Below the pieces are notes generated by a model that saw nothing but the letters and a program-made list of their open reading frames with translations, made no database searches and was not told where the DNA came from. The translations under genes were made by a program, and so were the position numbers. A stretch of DNA of 64,000 nucleotides from Pseudoalteromonas umbrosa (GTDB taxonomy: Bacteria > Pseudomonadota > Gammaproteobacteria > Enterobacterales > Alteromonadaceae), in NCBI RefSeq assembly GCF_030125375.1, contig NZ_JASJUU010000001.1, positions 744,001-808,000 on the forward strand. Reading direction: 5' to 3'. Shown here in pieces: positions 17,767 through 26,690 of this stretch (position 1 is the first letter of the stretch; the number at the start of each line of letters is the position of its first letter).

Positions 17767-18408
17767 ATGTTTACTGGAATTGTTCAAACTCAAGCGTCAG
17801 TGGTTAGCGCATCATTAAATGATGGCGTTATGCGTTTAGTCTTATCTGTTGGCAACGAGCATTTACAGCAACTTACCATTGGTGCCAGTATCGCTGTGAA
17901 TGGCTGCTGTCTAACCGTCGTGCAATTTGAGGCTAGTCAGTCTGATGTGGTTGGTCAAGTCAGCTTTGATGTCATTGATGAGTCATTAAAGTTAACCAAT
18001 TTAGGCTTACTTAAATGTGGTGATAAAGTAAATTTTGAACGCTCAGTCACTTTTGGCACAGAATTAGGTGGGCATATTGTCTCTGGGCATATCCATGATA
18101 TGGCAATCGTAGATAGCGTGATTAAAACAGCTGACAATGTAAAAATAAAACTGCTGTTAGATACCAACTGGTCAAAATATGTTTTTTATAAAGGTTTTAT
18201 ATCTGTTAATGGCGCGAGTTTAACTGTAGGTGAAGTAGACGAGCAAGGCTTTTGGTTACATTTAATTCCTGAAACGCTTGCCATCACCAATATCGGCAAG
18301 ATTAAATCAGGTGATAAGCTCAACATTGAAGTCGATCAGCAAACTTACACTATCGTCAACACGGTCGAGCATTATTTACGTAAAAATACCTTAAGCCCAA
18401 TGGGTTAA
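17767..18408 (+). CDS. ribE: Riboflavin synthase, alpha chain
   Basis: Converts two 6,7-dimethyl-8-ribityllumazine molecules into riboflavin. 213 residues in two related lumazine-binding halves: MFTGIVQ and NGCCLTV with LGGHIVSGHIH in the first, FISVNGASLTV in the second. RBS-like GGAAAA lies before the ATG. It converges with the zinc-ribbon gene, and the two stop codons share bases (TTAA). Confidence 0.95.
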   Translation: MFTGIVQTQASVVSASLNDGVMRLVLSVGNEHLQQLTIGASIAVNGCCLTVVQFEASQSDVVGQVSFDVIDESLKLTNLGLLKCGDKVNFERSVTFGTELGGHIVSGHIHDMAIVDSVIKTADNVKIKLLLDTNWSKYVFYKGFISVNGASLTVGEVDEQGFWLHLIPETLAITNIGKIKSGDKLNIEVDQQTYTIVNTVEHYLRKNTLSPMG

Positions 18409-18608
18409 AAAATTTGTTCGTCGTCACTGTCAATTCGTAACTCCAATTTGTTGATTGCTTCGTCGATGTGCATGTTCAAATGAATTGGGTTGCAACATGC
18501 GGCGCAATCTTCATAAAAATCTTGGTCGCCCTCACTGATATCTAAATCAACAAAAATATGATGACCACAGTGGGGGCAGCTGATCCTTTGGTTATACAGC
18601 TGCTTCAT
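18405..18608 (-). CDS. CPXCG-motif cysteine-rich zinc-ribbon protein
   Basis: A 67-residue protein with CPHCG at residues 11-15 and a second pair in CAACCNP at about 35-41, which together can bind one zinc. The acidic remainder has no enzyme motif. Such proteins are annotated as CPXCG-motif proteins of unknown role in gammaproteobacteria. Confidence 0.85.
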   Translation of the reverse strand: MKQLYNQRISCPHCGHHIFVDLDISEGDQDFYEDCAACCNPIHLNMHIDEAINKLELRIDSDDEQIF

Positions 18609-18684
18609 AATATGGCTCCAACAACCGCCTTGAATTCCACTATTAACTATAGCAGTTTTTGCAATTATTACCGCGCGATGACAG

Positions 18685-19539
18685 CTATTTTAAGATGAGC
18701 TCAATTTGCTGTTTTGATTGGGTGAGGTAGTCACCAGCAAAGACATTTGCATGACAAAGCAAGCTATATAATTGATAAATAGGCTTTCTCAGTTGGTAGC
18801 CTTTGTCTATTTGATAAGTTTCTTCATATCCTGCATAAAACGCGTTAGGCAGTTGTGCGAATAGCTCACTATTCGCAATATCTACCTCTCTATCGCCGTA
18901 GTAACAAGCAGGACAATAAACGCTTGGCTTATCATTGGAAAAAGCAATATTACCGCGCCAGAAAAATCCATGTAGCAATGAGGGTTGAACAGGGTGATTT
19001 ACTAGCGGCTTTATGTACTCGACAAAATAATCTATTTCTACGAGCTCTATGCCTTTTTCATGTAGTAATTGCAATTGCCAAGCGATCCGCTCTTCGGCAA
19101 AAAACACAGACCACTTTTTATGCCACTGATTAGGTTGGGCTAAGCCTAAAATATAGTTGTCTTGCTCAAAACCAAACATTTCTTGTTCATGTCTATTGTG
19201 CATTTTGGCAAGTGTTTCACCGCACAAGTACCAGTTCTCTTTATCTGGTTGAGAAGGCAGCCATTCGTAAACACTGAAGCAATACTCAAGGCTTGACCCT
19301 ATGGTGATGGGATCGGCGACCAAAAAATCACTGTCTCTGGTGAGTAATGCATGATTATCGGCTTCACACTCATAGCGTTCTAAGGCACTGATATGGTCCA
19401 CTTTTACTAAAAAGCGGTGCCTGTCGTTTTCAATTTGGTAGTTTTTCGACTTGTGGTTGCTGGGTAGCTGTGTTTTGCGAGTAAATTCAAAATTGTCGTG
19501 AATCGCTTCACTAATGTACTGGTTTACTAGGTTCCACAT
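18685..19539 (-). CDS. Fructosamine kinase-family protein lacking two active-site aspartates
   Basis: 284 residues with the fructosamine-3-kinase/aminoglycoside-phosphotransferase fold: FLVKVDH with the ATP lysine K46, E59 in the YECEADNH helix, the LLHG loop at 188-191, YYGDREVD near 213-220 and a YQLYSLL helix near the end. Active family members read LLHGDLW and DPAxYYGDRE. Here they are LLHGFFW (F192 for the catalytic Asp) and CPACYYGDRE (C209 for the Mg-binding Asp). The frame and the rest of the pattern are intact, so it is more like a pseudokinase than a recent pseudogene. Free-standing gene. Confidence 0.8.
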   Translation of the reverse strand: MWNLVNQYISEAIHDNFEFTRKTQLPSNHKSKNYQIENDRHRFLVKVDHISALERYECEADNHALLTRDSDFLVADPITIGSSLEYCFSVYEWLPSQPDKENWYLCGETLAKMHNRHEQEMFGFEQDNYILGLAQPNQWHKKWSVFFAEERIAWQLQLLHEKGIELVEIDYFVEYIKPLVNHPVQPSLLHGFFWRGNIAFSNDKPSVYCPACYYGDREVDIANSELFAQLPNAFYAGYEETYQIDKGYQLRKPIYQLYSLLCHANVFAGDYLTQSKQQIELILK

Positions 19540-19647
19540 AGTCAGCCCGGTGGGGTGTGAGCACTTTATCTAACTATGATCGATTTTGGCTATAACACAA
19601 ATACTTGAGTGCAAATTTAAATCGAATAGAATAGCCACAGTTTTGAA

Positions 19648-20358
19648 ATGTTTTGGATGTTCACATTGAATAAAAGTGTTATCACAAACCTGATTGCGGC
19701 TGCATTGGTCGCGTTTGGTTATGCTTTAGATCATGATTTAGTTTTTACCATGGGTTTGTTTGCCCTCTCTGGTGCCGTCACCAATTGGCTTGCGGTTCAT
19801 ATGTTATTTGAAAAAGTACCCGGTCTATATGGTTCTGGTGTTATAACAATAAAATTTAAAGAGTTTAAAATTGCCATTAAAGAGCTCATATTAGATGAGT
19901 TTTTTAATCAAGATAAGCTCAAAAGCTTCGCAGAAAAAAATCAAATCGACATAGATTTAAACCCAGTCATTGAGCATGCAGACTTATCGATTGCTTTTAA
20001 TAAGTTGGTGCAAGTCATCGAAAGCTCACAGTTTGGAGCGATGCTGGCAATGGTGGGGGGCAAAGAAGCTATTGAGCCAATGCGTGATACTTTTACTGAA
20101 AAAATGAAAGAAGCCTTGCGTGAAATGAGTGAGCAGCCAGAGTTCAAAGATAAAATTTCTGGGGTGCTAACAAGTGGGCAGTCTTTAGACTCGATCCGTA
20201 CAGCCATTGAACATGCCGTTGATGAAAGGCTAATTGAGTTAACGCCAGTTATGGTGAAAAATATTGTGCAAAACATGATCCATACACATCTAGGTTGGTT
20301 GGTTGTTTGGGGCGGTGTTTTTGGCGGTGTATTCGGTTTATTGGCGAGTGTTTTGTAA
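19648..20358 (+). CDS. DUF445 family membrane protein
   Basis: 236 residues. Two hydrophobic helices at the N-terminus (about 8-50, including GALTNWLAVHMLFE-type sequence: here SGAVTNWLAVHMLFEK), a long helical soluble middle (about 65-205) and a C-terminal glycine-rich membrane helix (WGGVFGGVFGLLASVL). The NWLAVHMLF motif is characteristic of DUF445/YjiN-like proteins. Function unknown. It converges with the small periplasmic-protein gene and shares its terminator. Confidence 0.82.
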   Translation: MFWMFTLNKSVITNLIAAALVAFGYALDHDLVFTMGLFALSGAVTNWLAVHMLFEKVPGLYGSGVITIKFKEFKIAIKELILDEFFNQDKLKSFAEKNQIDIDLNPVIEHADLSIAFNKLVQVIESSQFGAMLAMVGGKEAIEPMRDTFTEKMKEALREMSEQPEFKDKISGVLTSGQSLDSIRTAIEHAVDERLIELTPVMVKNIVQNMIHTHLGWLVVWGGVFGGVFGLLASVL

Positions 20359-20370
20359 CGTACTCTATGT

Positions 20371-20404
20371 GGTGTGCATTACTTGTATTTAATGCACACC
20401 TTTT
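20371..20404 (+). terminator. Terminator after the DUF445 gene
   Basis: GGTGTGCATTA (20371-20381) pairs perfectly with TAATGCACACC (20390-20400), followed by TTTT. Confidence 0.85.
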
Positions 20405-20413
20405 GCTCGCTCA

Positions 20414-20761
20414 TTATTTAGAGCCTGATAAAACAACTGGCATTGTATGTTCTGCTTTTGCAATGTCTTTAATAGAAGTTTTGGTTTCTAAGTCGATTTT
20501 CATAAACTTAGCATTTCGAGTAAGGCTATAAGTCTTCGCAAACTCATCTAAACTCATATCGTTGCATTCTAGTTTCGTGGTTATACGTGTTTTCGCGGTG
20601 TGTTGTCCGCGCATTGCTGCCAACATCACATGTGGGCGATCCGATGCGAATGCCATGCAAAGTTTGGTTGCATGACTGTCGTCAGCGGCAACAAATTCAA
20701 CAGCATGTGCGTTTGACATAGATACTAGCGCAGTTAGTGCAGCAGTTAATAATACTTTCAT
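20414..20761 (-). CDS. Small periplasmic protein, DUF3718-like
   Basis: 115 residues with a Sec signal peptide (LLTAALTALVSMSNAHA, cut after about residue 20). The mature part of 95 residues starts VEFVAADDSHATKLCMAFASD and holds two cysteines that could form a disulfide. This resembles DUF3718 proteins of Shewanella and Pseudoalteromonas, a guess from pattern only. GGAG precedes the ATG. Confidence 0.6.
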   Translation of the reverse strand: MKVLLTAALTALVSMSNAHAVEFVAADDSHATKLCMAFASDRPHVMLAAMRGQHTAKTRITTKLECNDMSLDEFAKTYSLTRNAKFMKIDLETKTSIKDIAKAEHTMPVVLSGSK

Positions 20762-21234
20762 CGTTGTTCTCCAAGCAGGTCGTTAAGTGCGATTCCTCTA
20801 GAGTATTGGCCTGAACGGCATAAAATGCTGTAAGGGAAGATTGTACGAATGTAAGGAATTATGTATTTGTATTATTGCAACTGTAAGTCCATCTAACTTA
20901 AATGAAAAAACACCTCATATTTGTTTCATAACAGCCGAAAAAAATTACAAATAAAATTTGGTTAACAGTTCAATATCGATATGTTTTAACGCTTTTAGCT
21001 ACTTTTCCTATTTTTATTAAAACCTATTTCAAAAGTATGTATAAGTGTGTGCAAGTGTGTATGTTATTTGCTCAGAAAACAGAAGGGGCGTGCCTGTTTG
21101 TTATACAATATTGCAATTTCTCACGTAATTTATCGTAATTTATGGCATTTTGAGGTTTTTACATCGAAATTTTTGTGAATTTTCGCTACAGTCTCTTTGA
21201 TAACTACAGTCACAAAAACTACAGAGACGAAAAT
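20762..21234. other. Intergenic region upstream of the amidohydrolase pair
   Basis: About 470 AT-rich bases between two divergent genes, with a tract of alternating GTGTGT/ATGT around 21040-21065. It should hold both promoters. A GTG-started extension of the amidohydrolase frame (from 21175) enters it but encodes no signal peptide. No RNA gene is evident. Confidence 0.4.
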
Positions 21235-22620
21235 ATGAATATGTTCAAACCCTCTGTGATCGTGCTTGCTCTAAGCACCGCTCTTTTAGGATGCCAGCAA
21301 GACACTGGTCCTCAAAAAGATAAAGTCACAATCGAGAAAAATCCATATCCAAGCACTTACCAGCCTCATTCAAAGACAAGTACATTAATTACTAATGCGA
21401 CAGTGTTAACGGGCACAGGTGAAAGAATCAACGATGCTGATGTTTACATTGTTGATGGTAAAATTAGCCAAGTAGGCAAAGACTTATCCGTAAATGCTGA
21501 TGCAACAATTGACGCTGCTGGCAAATGGGTAACACCTGGTATTATCGATAACCATTCACACTTGGGTGCTTATCCAAACCCAGGTGTTGAGTCTCACCAA
21601 GATGGTAATGAAATGATCCACCCTAATACTGCACAAGTATGGGTTGAGCATTCAGTATGGCCACAAGACCCTGGTTTTAACCGTGCACGTGAAGGCGGTA
21701 TTACTTCATTACAAATTTTACCTGGATCTGCAAACTTATTTGGTGGTCGAGCGGTAACGCTTAAAAACGTACCATCAGAAACTATGCAAGGCATGAAGTT
21801 CCCTGAAGCCCCGTACGGTCTGAAAATGGCGTGTGGTGAAAACCCTAAACGCGTATATGGTGGTCAAGGTGTTGCACCAAAAACACGTATGGGTAACATG
21901 GCAGGCTACCGCGAAGCTTGGATTGAAGCGACAGAATATAAGCGTGCTTGGGAACAGTACGATGCAGAATATGCTGCGGGCTTAAACCCAGATGCACCAC
22001 ATCGTGATATTAAGCTGGATACGCTACGCGGCGTACTTGACGGCGAAATCTTAATCCATAACCACTGTTACAAAGCTGAAGAAATGGCCATGATGATTGA
22101 CCTTTCTAAAGAGTTTGGTTATCACGCAGGTACATTCCACCACGGTATTGAAGCATACAAAATTGCAGACTTACTAGGTGAGAATGGTAACTGTGCTGCA
22201 CTTTGGCCAGATTGGTGGGGCTTTAAGATGGAAGCATATGACATGTCACTTGAAAATGTCGCCATTGTTGATGCAGCCAAAAACTCTTGTGCAGTTATTC
22301 ACTCTGATTCTGATACAACCATTCAACGCTTGAATCATGAAGCTGCAAAAGTGATGTATTCAGCAAATGAAGTTGGTTTTGATATCAAAGAAGAGCATGC
22401 AATTAAGTGGATCACTTACAACGCAGCAAAATCACTGGGCATTGAAGATTTGACAGGTTCAATTGCAGCTGGCAAACAAGCAGATGTTGTTATTTGGGAC
22501 CAAAGTCCATTTAGCGTGTATTCAAAAGCTGAAAAAGTATTTATTGATGGTGCAAAAGTATATGACCGCCATGATAGTAAGTACCAAGCAGTTAGTGATT
22601 TTATGTTAGGTCAGCGCTAG
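21235..22620 (+). CDS. Exported amidohydrolase (lipoprotein)
   Basis: 461 residues from the ATG at 21235, which yields a clean lipoprotein signal (VIVLALSTALLGC, cysteine near residue 19). The fold is the imidazolonepropionase-like amidohydrolase: an N-terminal beta segment (TLITNATVLTGTG), then PGIIDNHSHLG with the HxH metal motif, HNHCYKAEEM, GYHAGTFHHGIEAY, AVIHSDSD and the C-terminal ADVVIWDQSPF. It likely hydrolyses an amide or cyclic amide in the periplasm. The second amidohydrolase follows after 10 bases, and such pairs recur in Alteromonadales, suggesting a joint complex. Confidence 0.88.
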   Translation: MNMFKPSVIVLALSTALLGCQQDTGPQKDKVTIEKNPYPSTYQPHSKTSTLITNATVLTGTGERINDADVYIVDGKISQVGKDLSVNADATIDAAGKWVTPGIIDNHSHLGAYPNPGVESHQDGNEMIHPNTAQVWVEHSVWPQDPGFNRAREGGITSLQILPGSANLFGGRAVTLKNVPSETMQGMKFPEAPYGLKMACGENPKRVYGGQGVAPKTRMGNMAGYREAWIEATEYKRAWEQYDAEYAAGLNPDAPHRDIKLDTLRGVLDGEILIHNHCYKAEEMAMMIDLSKEFGYHAGTFHHGIEAYKIADLLGENGNCAALWPDWWGFKMEAYDMSLENVAIVDAAKNSCAVIHSDSDTTIQRLNHEAAKVMYSANEVGFDIKEEHAIKWITYNAAKSLGIEDLTGSIAAGKQADVVIWDQSPFSVYSKAEKVFIDGAKVYDRHDSKYQAVSDFMLGQR

Positions 22621-22630
22621 GGGAGCCACA

Positions 22631-23872
22631 ATGAACAAGTTTAAATTATCTATTCTAACTGGTGCATTACTGAGCTCATCAGCGGTATTTGCGCAAGTAA
22701 CAGCGATTACAAATGCGACTGTACACACGCAAACAAAGCAGGGTGTACTAGAAAACGCAACTGTGGTGATTGAAAATGGCAAAATTACAGCCCTAAATCC
22801 GAAGTCATTTAACGCTGATGTGACTGTTGACGCACAAGGTAAAGTGCTAACGCCAGGCCTTATCGGTACGATGAACCACTTAGGTTTGGTTGAAGTCGGT
22901 GCAGTTTCTCGTTCAGTTGATGCGTACGATAAATCAGGTTTAGAGTTTGATCCAAGCTCGGCGTTTAACCCGCGATCTAGCTTGATCCCTTATGCAAGAA
23001 AAGGTGGCGTAACGCAAAACTTGAGCATTCCATCATTACCTTGGGGTGAAAGTGGTGTGTTTATGGGTCTTGGCTTTGTTGCTGATCTATCAGGTGAGTT
23101 TGGTAGTGTTACTGACCGTAAAACTGCGCTTATCGTAGACTTAGGTGCGGCAAGTGGTGATGGCTCTCGTGCAGCAGCTGTTCAAGCGTTTGCTAAAAAG
23201 CTAGCTGAGCAAAAGAAAAAGCTCACAGCTAAAAAAGACAAAAAAGCAGATAAAGATCCTTCAGCTGAAGAAAAGCTTCTGATTGACGTATTAAATGGCA
23301 AGCTGCCAGTAGTCGCGTCAGCATCACGTGCTTCACAACTACTTGAGCTAATCAAACTAAAAGAAGAGTTTGGGCTAAACCTTGTCATTTACGGTGCAGA
23401 TGATGCTGTATTGGTAAAAGAAGAGTTGGCGAAAGCAAAAGTACCAGTGATTGTGAGTGCGGTATCTAACTTACCAACTGGTTTTGATGCACTACATGCA
23501 CATTTAGGTAATGCCGGTACACTTGAAAAAGCAGGTGTTAAAGTCATTCTAAATGTTGCTGGTGATGGTAGCCATAATGTTTATCAGATGCGCTTCAATG
23601 CAGGTATTGCTGTAGCAAATGGCATGTCACATGACGGTGCTTTAAAAGCGATGACAGTAAATGTTGCTGATACGTTTGGTATCGAAGGCGGTAGGATTGC
23701 TAAAGGTGAACGCGCTGACGTTGTACTTTGGACAGCTGATCCGTTCGAGTTCAGTACACGTGTTGACACTATTTGGATTAATGGTGAGCAAGTAACCACA
23801 GAGTCTCGTCATGACAAATTGACAGAGCGTTACACCAAAGATTCATCGATGCCGCGTGGCTATACAAAGTAA
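22631..23872 (+). CDS. Secreted amidohydrolase-family protein, partner of the preceding gene
   Basis: 413 residues with signal peptide (KLSILTGALLSSSAVFA). It shares the layout of its neighbour (VTAITNATVHTQ at the start, KGERADVVLWTADPF at the end), but the N-terminal metal motif is PGLIGTMNHLG in place of HxH, and a lysine-rich insert lies at about 195-215 (KKLTAKKDKKADKD). The loss of HxH suggests a non-catalytic or altered partner. RBS GGGGAG precedes the ATG; the operon ends at the terminator at 23892. Confidence 0.85.
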   Translation: MNKFKLSILTGALLSSSAVFAQVTAITNATVHTQTKQGVLENATVVIENGKITALNPKSFNADVTVDAQGKVLTPGLIGTMNHLGLVEVGAVSRSVDAYDKSGLEFDPSSAFNPRSSLIPYARKGGVTQNLSIPSLPWGESGVFMGLGFVADLSGEFGSVTDRKTALIVDLGAASGDGSRAAAVQAFAKKLAEQKKKLTAKKDKKADKDPSAEEKLLIDVLNGKLPVVASASRASQLLELIKLKEEFGLNLVIYGADDAVLVKEELAKAKVPVIVSAVSNLPTGFDALHAHLGNAGTLEKAGVKVILNVAGDGSHNVYQMRFNAGIAVANGMSHDGALKAMTVNVADTFGIEGGRIAKGERADVVLWTADPFEFSTRVDTIWINGEQVTTESRHDKLTERYTKDSSMPRGYTK

Positions 23873-23891
23873 ATTTGTAAATAATGAATAG

Positions 23892-23914
23892 AGGCGCCTG
23901 TTGGCGCCTTTTTT
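23892..23914 (+). terminator. Terminator of the amidohydrolase operon
   Basis: AGGCGCC-tgtt-GGCGCCT followed by TTTTT. Confidence 0.92.
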
Positions 23915-24021
23915 ATTGGCGCGCCATTAAGCGATTGCTTTCACTTTTACATGCTGTCAGATGGAATGTGAATGCATATTTGGTTTTATAGCATTTGGAC
24001 AAGTAGTGGGGCTGAAATAGA

Positions 24022-24046
24022 AAAAGAAGTGCTAGGCACTTCTTTT
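24022..24046 (-). terminator. Terminator of the secreted-protein gene at 24066
   Basis: AAAAGAAGTGC-tag-GCACTTCTTTT hairpin 20 bases after the stop on the minus strand. The minus strand then reads T-rich. Confidence 0.8.
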
Positions 24047-24065
24047 GAGGTTTTAGAAGTATGGA

Positions 24066-24872
24066 TTACTTATATACAGTGTAATCTACTTCAAGGTTGA
24101 TATCGTTTTCACCTGAAACAACCCACACTTGTGTGCGTTGAATTTGACCTACAGGGCTGTGGCACGTAACAACTTGTCTGAACGCTGGGCCAGAGTAATC
24201 GTATACTGCGTTTTCAAGACCATAGTGGTTTGTGTGGAATAGCGGCGTGCTGTCATAGCCATTAAATACACGTGAAGTGAAGCCGTCATTCATAGTTGCT
24301 GTACAGTATGTATCTTCATTTTTGTTATCAATGTGCAGTGATGATGTATAGCTTACTTGCTCGTACCAACCGCGACCGCCACAATGCGAGCTTGCCCCTG
24401 TACAGTCAGGCATTTTATATTCGCCAACACCAACTAAGTTAGTATCCCATGTGATAACAGGTAGTGCTGAGAATTTGTGATATACCTTGAACTGCTCACC
24501 TTCGATGTTTTGACAGTTTAAAGCAAGCACACGATTGCGTTTTACTTGCTCATCAGAGAAGCCACCATTAAAGTGAACCGTATCAACACGCGCAGCGCCA
24601 GGACCTGCTGTGCCAAACTTTACAGAGCCGTATGTCTGGCCAGTTAATTCGTCAAAGATTGTACCTGTAGTACATTCTGAACCAGACTCTCTGAAATAAA
24701 TCCACGCCTCATAGCTACGAGCGCTTAAAGAGTCCGTTACGATACGGTCAACAGCGCCATTTGCGTATACTGTCGTTCTGTTATATCCATCTAAGTCTTG
24801 CACAACTGTTTGAGCAAATGCTGAAGTAGCTAATAGACCTGATGTAAGCGCTGCTAGTAGTTTAAGTTTCAT
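24066..24872 (-). CDS. Secreted protein of unknown function
   Basis: 268 residues from the second ATG: GGAG, seven bases upstream, lies inside the four extra codons offered by the first ATG. Signal peptide KLKLLAALTSGLLATSAFA, then a mature part rich in Cys (eight), Gly, Tyr and Thr. Cysteine pairs such as CTGASSHCGGRGW look like disulfide loops. No known motif is recognised. The even mix of beta-prone residues suggests a beta-rich extracellular protein. Free-standing with its own terminator. Confidence 0.75.
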   Translation of the reverse strand: MKLKLLAALTSGLLATSAFAQTVVQDLDGYNRTTVYANGAVDRIVTDSLSARSYEAWIYFRESGSECTTGTIFDELTGQTYGSVKFGTAGPGAARVDTVHFNGGFSDEQVKRNRVLALNCQNIEGEQFKVYHKFSALPVITWDTNLVGVGEYKMPDCTGASSHCGGRGWYEQVSYTSSLHIDNKNEDTYCTATMNDGFTSRVFNGYDSTPLFHTNHYGLENAVYDYSGPAFRQVVTCHSPVGQIQRTQVWVVSGENDINLEVDYTVYK

Positions 24873-25862
24873 TGGTAACTCCATTATATTTTACAGGAAG
24901 TATTTTATCCTGAGTAATTGTCTGACGCAGATGCATTCCTTAATTGAGGTTTTTCATCTTGAATATAAATTTATTCATGCGCCGAATTCTTTTTTATCAG
25001 CAATTTTTATATCTGCTACATTAAAAGTTATTGCCATATAAAAACGTACGATTGAGTAAGAAACTAGCTGTTAGCTGGGCTCTAAAACTGTGGCTTCTCA
25101 ACGACAACCGTTGCTGATTGCTAAATAAGCTAACGGGTAAATTTTGGTGTGTAAACCCCTAGATGTTGGAGCATGGTTGATGATTATTTTCATATGCAGA
25201 ATTTGCAATTTTTAAATTTTTTATTCTTGGTTTTGTTGTTTTTAATTTATTTTATATTTTGATAATGTGATTTTTGACTATTATGAAAGTGTTTTTTGTC
25301 ACTATAAGTTATTAAAAAGCTTTAATATAAATATACTATATTTAACGCTTGGTATGGAGGTGGTAAGTAGCGAATGTTATCCAAACTAATATGGTGTGTT
25401 CATTAATTATCCTATTGAGAGGTTGAAGTTTATGAATGTGGAAATTTTTGCTTGTAAAAATAAGCGGATTAATGCGAAAAATTAATTTATAAAAATTTAA
25501 AAAATAAATTTAAATTTGATCTAGGTCTACTTTCAGTGTCAACTGACTTTAAAAAGCGGGCTTGTTACCGTAGTTTTAGTCGGCTCAGCTGGCTAATATA
25601 AGCTAGGAGGTTTTCAGAGTGACAGCTCAGAACAGCTCAAAATAGTTGGCCTAAATTATGACTCGACCTAATAACTTTCTTTTCTCTTTCATTTGCTAAT
25701 GTTAATGACACGCATTTAAATTATTAGTAAAGTGAGCTGTGCGAGTCACAATAGGAAATGAGCTGTTTCAGGTGCTTAATTTGAAAACCTGTCACTAGAC
25801 GCTACATTAAACACAGGTTAGTGGGTGACTTTTAGAAGTAAAGAATGTTGAGGTTTTAAAGT
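24873..25862. other. Long AT-rich intergenic region
   Basis: About 990 bases with no frame that combines a start, a ribosome site and protein-like composition. A-T runs dominate 25200-25520. It may contain a decayed gene or regulatory DNA for the two divergent neighbours; I could not identify either. Confidence 0.4.
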
Positions 25863-26546
25863 GTGTTGGTAGATGTTTTACAAATTGGTTATTTATCAAG
25901 TGTTGTCATTGTTTTTTTGATTACGGTTTCTTTGATATCGATACAGCAAGGCTTACCTAAGTTTCAACGGCTTGAGCTTGCATTGTGTTGGCTTATGGTT
26001 TTATCACCTGCAGTAGAGTTTATGAGTTTGCAGGAGTTTGAGATCCCCTGGTTTGCAATCGCATTTATCCACGCATCCCCATTATTACTAGGGCCTTTAA
26101 TTGAGCGCTACAAGCAAGCTTTAACGAATACATATACAGGTTTTTGGCGAACACTTCCTCACTTTTTACCCTTTGCCTTGTTTTTCTCATATCGATTAGT
26201 CGATGATGCGGGGGTAACATCTGCGGTAGGAGCCCTGTATCTAACTCAGATCCTGTTTTATCAAGCCAATGTAGTCAGAGCTTGCTTGTCGGATAAATCG
26301 TTTTTGCTTTCTCTGAAAGATGCAAAGTATGGGCTTATTCCTCATAGGTTGTTGATTGCATTTTATTTTGTCTTCTCATTGGCTGGTATAGTGCAAATGG
26401 TTGGGTATTTGTTTAACTTTGAGCAAGTCTGGTTACTACTGCACATGACAAATACGTTCGTGTTTATCTATGTCGTGCTTTTATGCAGAGGATATATCAA
26501 TTTATTGCTTAAAAAGTTAGAAAACCTCAATAAGTCCTCTTGCTAG
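25863..26546 (+). CDS. Seven-helix membrane protein resembling the sensor half of membrane-bound AraC regulators
   Basis: 227 residues starting at GTG, almost entirely hydrophobic with seven predicted helices. The order of motifs (a first pair of helices, then ASPLLLGPLIERYKQAL, a HFLPFALFFSYRL helix and a final LLLHMTNTFVFIYVVLL) is like the N-terminal region of AraC-family regulators with membrane sensors. The usual C-terminal helix-turn-helix half is absent: the frame ends with NLNKSSC and the next 140 bases contain no HTH. It may be a truncated regulator or a stand-alone receptor. Confidence 0.55.
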   Translation: MLVDVLQIGYLSSVVIVFLITVSLISIQQGLPKFQRLELALCWLMVLSPAVEFMSLQEFEIPWFAIAFIHASPLLLGPLIERYKQALTNTYTGFWRTLPHFLPFALFFSYRLVDDAGVTSAVGALYLTQILFYQANVVRACLSDKSFLLSLKDAKYGLIPHRLLIAFYFVFSLAGIVQMVGYLFNFEQVWLLLHMTNTFVFIYVVLLCRGYINLLLKKLENLNKSSC

Positions 26547-26690
26547 AACAATTAAAGTACTAAAGCTATTCACCTAAGAGATCGCCACCGCTGGTATTTA
26601 AGCTGAGTAGGCGACTTCTTTTGTAGGTTTGATGAGGTAATCTAAAGTACGTTGTTACATCACCTCATTCAAATCTACTCACTTGAAACA

